Positions 56,885 through 64,000 of a DNA stretch of 64,000 nt are shown in pieces; the first letter of the stretch is position 1; each line of letters begins with the position of its first letter. Position numbers and translations under genes: made by a program. Origin of the DNA: Hippopus hippopus (Eukaryota; Mollusca; Bivalvia; Cardiida; Cardiidae); contig OX328110.1 in assembly GCA_946811185.2 (NCBI GenBank), positions 12,504,516 to 12,568,515 of the forward strand, given 5' to 3'. The notes under the pieces are model-generated. The model searched no databases and was not told where the DNA came from. It saw only the letters and a list, made by a program, of their open reading frames with translations.

Positions 56885-57155
56885 GGTGAGGCTACTATTA
56901 ATAGCTTGCAACACGCAAAAAGGGACATTCGGACATTTGCGTAAAGTGTCGTCTCGGATCAGCCTGCGCACTCCGCGCAGGCTAATCCGAGACGGCACTT
57001 TACGAGTACGTTAGATTTTGACCTACAGTAGACTTGCGCAAAACAGAAAGTTACATAAAAACGGAATATTTTCGTTTCGGATTAGTCTGCGCGGAACGAC
57101 ACTTTACGCAAATGTCCAAATGCTCCTTTTCGCGTTTTACAGGCCGTTTATTATG
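56885..57155. repeat. GC-rich double-hairpin repeat upstream of the PKS
   Basis: Same design as the 9790 copy. Contains CAGCCTGCGCACTCCGCGCA. Another copy with a damaged left end is at 36225-36420. Confidence 0.65.
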
Positions 57156-57234
57156 CCTCTTCCTATTGAGTCACAAAAGTGTTCTAATTAATAGATCTGC
57201 AGGGGCCTGCAGAATTTTTTTTAACCAGTGATCT

Positions 57235-57560
57235 GCGCATGTCATATTCTTCGAAGATTCGACCTGTCTGCTATGACGCATCACCGACCCCATATACAGG
57301 GGGAAAGTAGGGCTTATACCGAAGCTATTACCCAAGCATGTACGGACTGTTTTAATAAATGGCCGGTGCATAGGTTACATGCTGGCTGATCATAGCTGAA
57401 TGAATCGCACCAGGTAGCGTTTTACTGAGTAAATGTTTATTTTATTTTGAAATTCAAAGTAACGGTTGTCGTTTTGAAAAGTAGTCCGGTTCTGTACCCA
57501 GAATGCCCAAATCAGACAGATGTGTATTTGAAGAATGCCATCTAGCGGAAGATAATGTAG
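57235..57560. repeat. GGTACAGAACCGGAC repeat, copy 3, inverted
   Basis: Reverse of the 37007 copy, with GTCTGCTATGACGCATCACC and TTTTGAAAAGTAGTCCGGTT. Confidence 0.65.
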
Positions 57561-57839
57561 ATTTCTATTTGTTCATTTGAATGTATCAACACCAAGAAGT
57601 AAGTCAAAAGCCAGCGCACTTAGATACGCCTATAATAAATTATGTTTCAATAGTTCACCTGTCGTCAACTGCAAATTTAGATCAGGAAGTATTGTGTCAA
57701 CATATAACCTATTTTTTATTTTCGACCAATCAGAGGGCTGTATTAATGGGGTAGGGTGGCTGTCATGTCATTGACACATGCACAATTTTTGACAGCTCGT
57801 TAACTCTTGAACGCTTCAACAGACGACAAAAGAATTAAC

Positions 57840-58040
57840 CCGATACCTGCTATATAAGTGAAATGAAACTTCCAAGCCGACGGTAAAATCCCAAATGTTG
57901 CTTTTTCAAAGTTAGTTTGCGTGGAAAAAATATCTCCTTATCGGACAGTATAGATCCAAGATCAGACTGCACGTTCTGTGCCGTCTGATCTTGATCTACA
58001 CTGTCCACAAAAGGTTCTTGAGTCGCGCTCACCAGCCTTA
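57840..58040. repeat. GATCAAGATCAGACTG hairpin repeat
   Basis: Near full length: ACCCGATACCTGCTATATAA through GATCTACACTGTCCACAAAA to TTGAGTCGCGCTCACCAG. Confidence 0.65.
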
Positions 58041-58740
58041 GGGTTAAGATTATTCAAATTCAGAGCATTTACAGACGACAAATTAAATGTGCCTCATAAC
58101 ATTGCAGGAGAAGGAGAGAGTGCCGGTAACCAGCATATAATCCTTTTCTCACAATATTTTTAAAAATGTTTTTTGCTAGGGTTCTTCAAACCATGGTATT
58201 GTTCAGATAGGGTTGACCAACAGATCTCGTATTTTAGCTACCCTGGTAACCAGCATTTTCTTATTTTCCAACAATCTTTTCTTTAATCTACTTTCCTGTA
58301 AAACACAAATCCTGTCGTTCGAGACACGTCTAAATTGTCGTCTGCTAATGCTTTCAATATTGGACCAGTCTAAAGTTTTATCGCTTGTTAAAGAGACATC
58401 TTTACAGCCAGAGAGTAAACAAACGCCGTTAAAACTTGACGGTGTTATAATCTAGTCAACTGTGTAAACGTAGATTAAAAAAATTAATATAAGGTGTATG
58501 GGGTAAAGAAACTGTAGGGATTTGTCTTCAATTTAAACCGGAAACTGTGGTTGTTATGTCTATGGCTAGCCGCAATGGAATAAAATGCATTTTCTATCTG
58601 CCCCAATCTGTGCAACCTTGCAACCATCAGGGGCAATATTTGGCATGAAGATACAAGAGTGATTATAGTTTCATGAAATAAAGAAAAAATCTGTTAAAAA
58701 AACTGGATGAAAACGTGTGAAGATGTATGTTTAAGGAATT

Positions 58741-58964
58741 AAATCTTTACCAGACGACAAGATTTTGAACTGGTCCATTTTGAAAGGATTGCAGACGATA
58801 AATAAAACATTTATCAAATAATGCAGTTTTTCTTTGAAAGGATAGAAAACACTGTTGAAAAAGAAGAAAATGCTGGGAACCAGCATTTTCTTCTTTTTCA
58901 ACAGTGTTTTCAAATGCCGGTTTCCTCTTGGCCGTTGAAACCTGTGATTGATTAGTAAAAGGTT
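58741..58964. mobile_element. Dyad MITE
   Basis: Core GCTGGGAACCAGC. The arms match over about 20 bases each side (GAAAACACTGTTGAAAAAGA). Degenerate relatives lie at 58035-58180 and 58215-58400. Confidence 0.65.
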
Positions 58965-59159
58965 ATGTCGAACTGTGAAAAGAAATTCGATTAAAATAAA
59001 AACAGCCATACGATTGGATAAAACAAAGAAAAGGTTACTTATTATATACCGATATGCTTCACTCAGTCAAATAAAGAGCTTAAAATATTCGACTTTGCAA
59101 AACAGCTAAAAATTTTACAAGAAAAAATATCTGAGCTATCTAGCAGGTTTGTCTGTGTT

Positions 59160-59450
59160 TATGGTGTTTTAAACCGTTTTCAACATTATTGTAGTTATTT
59201 CGCTACGGCAAGTGCACCTATTACTGCTTTCAGGACTTGCTTTTGCCAGTACTTCGCGTAATTTTCTTAACAAATTCACCGACTGCTTTCCCGCATTTAG
59301 AAACATCGTCGAAACGCTGACCAGCATTGAGACAGGAATGAGTCCTGTCGCAATGACTATTATCAATCCTGGGAAAGAAATTGCTGAGTCGGAGAATCGA
59401 ACCAGGAACCCGTTGGTTTTAAGCTTTGTATGTAACCTACTGATCTATTG
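59160..59450 (-). mobile_element. tRNA-derived SINE, diverged
   Basis: Body and 3' end match the 28452 copy (TTTTCAACATTATTGTAGTT, CGTCGAAACGCTGACCAGC). The head is eroded, though GAGAATCGAACC still shows the B box in reverse. Confidence 0.6.
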
Positions 59451-59939
59451 GACTTGGTGCAAGCACAACAGAAAGAATCTTTCGTCTCGACAACAAATAC
59501 AACAACAACAACAACAAAAATGTGTAAAATAAAATTTTCATGACAAAAAATAACGCAGCAGTCCTGAGAGTTCGTGTAAGAAATCAGAACTTCAGAACAG
59601 ATTCAGACCAGACTGTACTAAGTATATAGTGTTACCTTAGATCTACACAGTCAGATTTTCTTGACATATTTCTATCAAAGCAATAATTAAATAATACTAT
59701 CTGAGTCGCGCTCTGGGAAAAGGGGAACTTAATGTATTTGCGAAAAGTGTCGACCCAGGTCAGCCTGCGCAGGCTGACCTGGGTCGAAACTTCTCGCTAT
59801 TGGTCCTTTTTTTGCATGTCAAAGGACCATTCTACCCAGGATTCAGCCGTTCTGTTGACTTGTTTGTTGTAATGCATCTCGGAGATGCATTAAAACCCCT
59901 TTTTCCAGAGCATGGTTCATCTTTATTTGACTTAGTATC

Positions 59940-60312
59940 TTTAAAGTGACAAGAAAGCCCAAAAGTAAACAAAGCGGGTGTTTCAATGCATTTGAATTTA
60001 TATCGTACCATTTAAAAGCATGGAAATTATTGCAAAGATGACAATCTGTCATTGTACTGTCGGTCCAAGTGTTAGTTGCTGACAGAGAAATTAATTTCAA
60101 AACTAGTTTAAACCTGTCTGGTAGCTGTGTCTTTTGTTTACTTTTTGCATGATTTTAATTTTTTTTTCTGCCAGCGACTAACATATGGCCCGAGCACCCG
60201 ATAACAGACTGTCATCTCAACAATATTTTTCATACTTTTAAATGGCATAATTTAAATTTAAATGTATTATGACACCTGCTTTGATATTTTGGCCTTTACT
60301 GGGCCTTTAATA
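59940..60312. mobile_element. 370-bp palindromic repeat
   Basis: Arms AAGTAAACAAAGCGGGTGTT and GACACCTGCTTTGATATTTT are near mirrors. The centre has GTCTTTTGTTTACTTTTTGC. A half-size relative is at 1121-1400. Confidence 0.6.
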
Positions 60313-60677
60313 AGTTAATTTTCTTCGTGGCTCCTTAGTAAAGACAGTAAGGTTCACAAATCGAAAATACCGGGTCTGATTCTCTACCTCGACCTGGGGC
60401 TTTTCATGGGAGTGTACTTGGACAGGGCAGTTCAGAGCCCAAGCCTAGTACTGGCTTTCGAAAAGTGGTAGGGCTATGAAAAAGAATGGTACGGCAAATT
60501 CCAAACTCGGCCACAGAAAGTGGTCCGGCCACAGCTAGTCGAAACAACATAGAACACAAAACATATAAACGAGTCAATCTCTATAAAAAAGGGGTTTCAA
60601 TGCATCTGCAAAATGTATCGACCCATGTCAGCCTGAGCAGTCCGCGCAGGCTAACCTGGCTCGAAAACTTTTTTGCC

Positions 60678-60998
60678 GAGCCCCGGTAGCTCAGTCGGTA
60701 GCGTGCAGGACTTGAGAACACGGGGTCCAGGGTTTGATCCCTGGCTGCGACCCCTGGCTCGGCCAATTTCTTTCCGAGGATTGATGATAGTCACTGCGAC
60801 AGGATTAATTCCTCTCCCACCGCTGACCATTGTTTCGACAATGATTATGTGGGAAAGCAGCCAGTGGTTTGGAAAGAATATTGTGCGGAGTACTGGTAAA
60901 AGAGACTCCAGGAAAGCATGGATAGGTGCACTGGCCGCCGCGATATAACTGAAATAATGTTGAAAACGGAGTTAAATACCATACAATCAATCAATCAA
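60678..60998 (+). mobile_element. tRNA-derived SINE, full length
   Basis: Best copy in the window: head GCCCCGGTAGCTCAGTCGGT (A box), GGGTTTGATCCCTGG (B box), body with AAGCAGCCAGTGGTTTGG, and a simple 3' tail of CAATCAAT units. Polymerase III promoter boxes are in place. Confidence 0.8.
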
Positions 60999-61184
60999 CA
61001 ATCAACGAAAACTTTTTGCTATTTTTAAAATTATGTATGTCCAAGGACCACTCTACCCCATGATTCAGTCGGTTGTAAGACAAAATGGATTTTATAGATC
61101 TATAATTATTTGATAACTTGCTTGGTATAATGTATCACGGAGATGCATTAAGCCCCCTTTTGCCAGAACATGGCCCAATTATAT

Positions 61185-61440
61185 TTGAGCCATGCTCTGG
61201 CAAAAGGGGGCTTAATGCATCACAGTGATACATGATACCAGCCCAAGTCATCACATAATTATGGATTCATAAGAGCTACATTTTTAAATAACCGACTTTA
61301 TCATGAGGTAGACTGGTTCTTTGACAGAAAATTGACCAATAGCGAAAAGTTTCGGCCCAGGTCAGCCTGCGCGGACTGCGCAGGCTGACCTGGGTCGATA
61401 CTTTTCGCAGATGCATTAAGCCCCCTTTTCACAGAGTATG
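61185..61440. repeat. GC-rich single-hairpin repeat, best copy
   Basis: Reads GAGCCATGCTCTGGCAAAAG to CCCTTTTCACAGAGTATG, with a perfect CAGGTCAGCCTGCGC stem. A partial inverted copy precedes it at 61010-61180, giving a larger palindrome about 61183. Confidence 0.65.
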
Positions 61441-61527
61441 TTTCATTTAGAATGCAAAGGATTATTAATGCTTTTTCACAGATACAATTCACAGGTTTAT
61501 ATCTTTTTCTTGATGACACACTAAGCT

Positions 61528-61761
61528 TTACCTCTTTACTAAACAACAAAATTCTTCAATTGTAGAATTTAGAAAAAAAAAAGAGCAGATGACAAGTTAA
61601 ATAAGGTTCAAATTAGGGAATTCGTCTGTAGAATAGTAGAAAACATTGTATGAAAAGGAGAAAAACGATGATTACCAGCATTTTCTCCTTTTCCCAAAAA
61701 TGTTTTGAAATTCTTTCTCTTTTTCAAGTGTCATTAAAACCTAGGATTGTTTGGTAAAAAG
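61528..61761. mobile_element. Dyad MITE
   Basis: Core GATGATTACCAGC. Ends in GGATTGTTTGGTAAAAAGC. Confidence 0.6.
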
Positions 61762-62145
61762 CAAAACACCAATAGAATAAAAATCTTCATTTAATGCTCT
61801 GAAGAGAAATTTTGCTTTTTATTATTTGATATAAAGCGTTCAGGGATCGAACCAATGAGTCAATAAGTTAACGTACTGGATACCACGTCGATCAAAGAAA
61901 AACTAGGGCGAGGGAAGACAAACACCGAACAATCAAATAGCAAATAAATTTTTATATCTACACATTTTCTGATAATCGGAACTAACAATTTCTTACCTTT
62001 TTTTTTTCCAAAATAGTTCACATTATCATATCTCGGGGTGTTGCACTATTGACAACCATCTCCATTGATACGCTGTAGGCACTTCCTAAAGCCGAACAAA
62101 TCGGTCTGTACAAAACGTTTCACGTCTTGTCAGGGGTCTCTTTAT

Positions 62146-62370
62146 CGCTTTACCAATCGGCAAAATTTTAGACCTGTCCAAATTGAAAGCATTTGCAGAC
62201 GACGAATTAGATATCGGGCAATGATGCAATTTTCAATTGAAATGGCTTTTGAAAACATAGTGGGAAAAGGAGAAAATGCTGGTTACCAGCATTTTCTCCT
62301 CTTTCCCACAATGTTTTCGAAAGCCATTTTCAGAAGGCTCGTTAAAAGTTTGGATTGGGTGGTAAAAAAG
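62146..62370. mobile_element. Dyad MITE
   Basis: Core GCTGGTTACCAGC. Long arms TGGCTTTTGAAAACATAGTG and its mirror. Confidence 0.7.
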
Positions 62371-62489
62371 ACCAGTCATGCGATTCAAATTTTGGGTTTT
62401 TTCGTAGAAGTCATTCCATAAATCTTTTTCATACATTTCTTCCTACACAGAATTTTTTTCCATCTTACAGTGGACGTCTCAGAAAAAGA

Positions 62490-62715
62490 TTATGGTTTTA
62501 ATGGTGATTTACGCCGCTTTCAACATTATTTCAGTCACAGGTCAGCGACAGCTCACATATTCATGTATGTTTTGGGTTTCACCAGTATTAGGCTAGAGCT
62601 CTGAAGTGTCTTGTACAAGGAAACTCCCACGAGAAGCCCAGTGTTTCCATTGAGGCTCGAACATAGGACCTCCAGGCTACGAATCTTACACTTTACCACC
62701 GAGCTACGCAGGACC
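62490..62715 (-). mobile_element. Second SINE family, near full length
   Basis: From ATGGTGATTTACGCCGC through CCAGTATTAGGCTAGAGCTC to the reverse head (GAGGCTCGAACATAGG, TTTACCACCGAGCTACGC). Confidence 0.7.
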
Positions 62716-62861
62716 CCAAACATTATAGTAATATGTCCGTTATCAACGGTTTCTGCACGTTTTGTGCAGTCTGATCCCGAACTACATTGACCGCAAATAC
62801 AACATGAGGTGTGTAAGGAGCTTTGATAGTTAATATCTTATCAGGTAACAATCTTTTCAAA

Positions 62862-63040
62862 GCCAGTGGCTGCTTTCCCACATAACCATCGTCGAAACAA
62901 TGGTCAGCGATGAGAGAGGAATGAATCCTGTTGCAATAACTATCATCAATCCTCAGAAAGAAATTGACCGAGCCGGGAATCGAACCAGCCAACCCCTATT
63001 CTCAAATCCTGTACGTTACCGAATGAGCAACTGGGGCTTG
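62862..63040 (-). mobile_element. tRNA-derived SINE, 3'-truncated
   Basis: Head and body in reverse (GGAATCGAACCAGC, AATGAGCAACTGGGGCTTGG). The 3' part beyond GCCAGTGGCTGC is missing. Confidence 0.65.
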
Positions 63041-63129
63041 GCTTCCAGAGAGCAAATGTACCGTGTAGGTGCATATCGCCTATTGTAATTAAGTTGAGGG
63101 ATTTGATTAAGAGATCGCCGAATGCTTTT

Positions 63130-63465
63130 AGGATTACGACCCCTAACTCATTGGTAAATATCGTGTAACATCGATGTTTTTCGTAAAGGCTATCGGGCCA
63201 ATCTCGACAGTTTCCTTCTTTTGATATGAGAGTTAGGGGCCGTAGACTCACTAACTCATCGGTAAATATCGTGTAACATCGACGTTTTCGTAAAGGCTAT
63301 TGGGCCAATCTCGGCAGCTTCCGTCTTTTAATATGTGAGTTAGGGGCCGTAGGCTCACTAACTCATCTGTAAATATCGTGTAACATCAACGCTTTCGTAA
63401 AGGCTATTCGGCCAATACCGGCAGCTTCTGTCTTTTAATATGAGAGTTAGGGGACGTAGACCTTA
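63130..63465. repeat. Tandem trimer of the 115-bp MITE
   Basis: Three head-to-tail units, each with ACTCATCGGTAAATATCGTG, TTTTCGTAAAGGCTAT and GAGAGTTAGGGGCCGTAG. Adjacent units share one end. Confidence 0.7.
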
Positions 63466-63593
63466 ACACTATTTCGTGCCTGCTATATACAGTGGAGATC
63501 TGCAAGTGTATAAATACCAGTTTATGATTTGAAAATTACAGAACTTAACCGATGCGGAGCTATGTTTCACAAACGCCTTCTACCGCAAGATTT

Positions 63594-63827
63594 TAACCCT
63601 TTGCCATATAATCCTCGAGTTTTAACGATCTTAAGGAAGATGGCTTTTAAAAACATAGTGGGAAAAGGAGAAAATGCTGGTTAACAGCATTTTCTCCTTT
63701 TCCCACCATGTTTTCTGTCCTTTCAGGACGAATCTCATCATCTAAGTCGCATTTAATCTGTCGTCTGCCGTCTTCAACTGCTTTGAATTTGGACGAGCCT
63801 AAAAATTTGGCGTCTGGTGTAGGGTAA
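63594..63827. mobile_element. Dyad MITE
   Basis: Starts AACCCTTTGCCATATAATCC. Core GCTGGTTAACAGC, one base off a perfect dyad. Confidence 0.7.
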
Positions 63828-64000
63828 AAAACTACTGTGGCGTTTGGCAGGGTATTATGTTGCAAATCTTTTCTATTTACGCAAATGTGCACAATAATGT
63901 ATTATGTACTGACATCGAGCTGTGTCATAAATACACGTACACTCTGCAAAACTTATTAACCTCCACTTTTAAGCTGTAATTCCCCGTTGACTATTTTTCT

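Overview
The window is animal nuclear DNA, AT-rich and crowded with short interspersed repeats. tRNA-derived SINE copies, the repeated foldback families and an intron-bearing animal polyketide synthase together suggest a mollusc, most likely a bivalve. The species cannot be read from the sequence and the bivalve call is an inference.

Two protein-coding genes can be supported, both on the minus strand. The main one is a type I polyketide synthase at 43006-56471. Five introns with GT-AG ends all lie in the ketosynthase-coding part, and the rest of the protein sits in one 5.45-kb exon. Joining six exons gives an uninterrupted 2125-residue frame: KS (complete Cys-His-His triad), AT (GQSVG in place of GHSxG), DH, a non-catalytic KR-like spacer, a degenerate ER-like region, an active-looking KR and one ACP, with no thioesterase. 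The start ATG directly follows a splice acceptor, so a 5' untranslated exon probably lies further upstream. The second gene, 9596-11155, joins two exons in phase into a small basic, then acidic, 131-residue protein that I do not recognise.

Everything else is repeats. Left part (1-9300): many copies of a dyad MITE with TIRs like ACCCTTTACCA, an 8-bp-TSD foldback (2026-2694) and several hairpin-plus-tail elements. 12117-16238: a 4.1-kb element with 30-bp TIRs starting CACGGTG and a 5-bp AGGTA duplication, inserted inside a SINE, which looks like a Transib-type insertion. 22000-24070, 30370-31700 and 38870-39780: tandem arrays and three elements with tandem cores resembling Helentron/pearl-type elements. 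35442-36190: a dead Tc1/mariner-like transposase split by a hairpin element. PKS introns: nested foldbacks, a minisatellite foldback and GACA microsatellites. 56500-64000, upstream of the PKS: SINEs, MITEs and a 115-bp trimer.

The most unusual pattern is a set of six hairpin-plus-tail repeat families whose stems differ in sequence. Most share one tip (CGAG, GC clamp, loop, GC clamp, CGAG, which would fold with tandem G.A pairs), and five of the six are followed by a tail carrying TGACGTCA or TTACGTCA.
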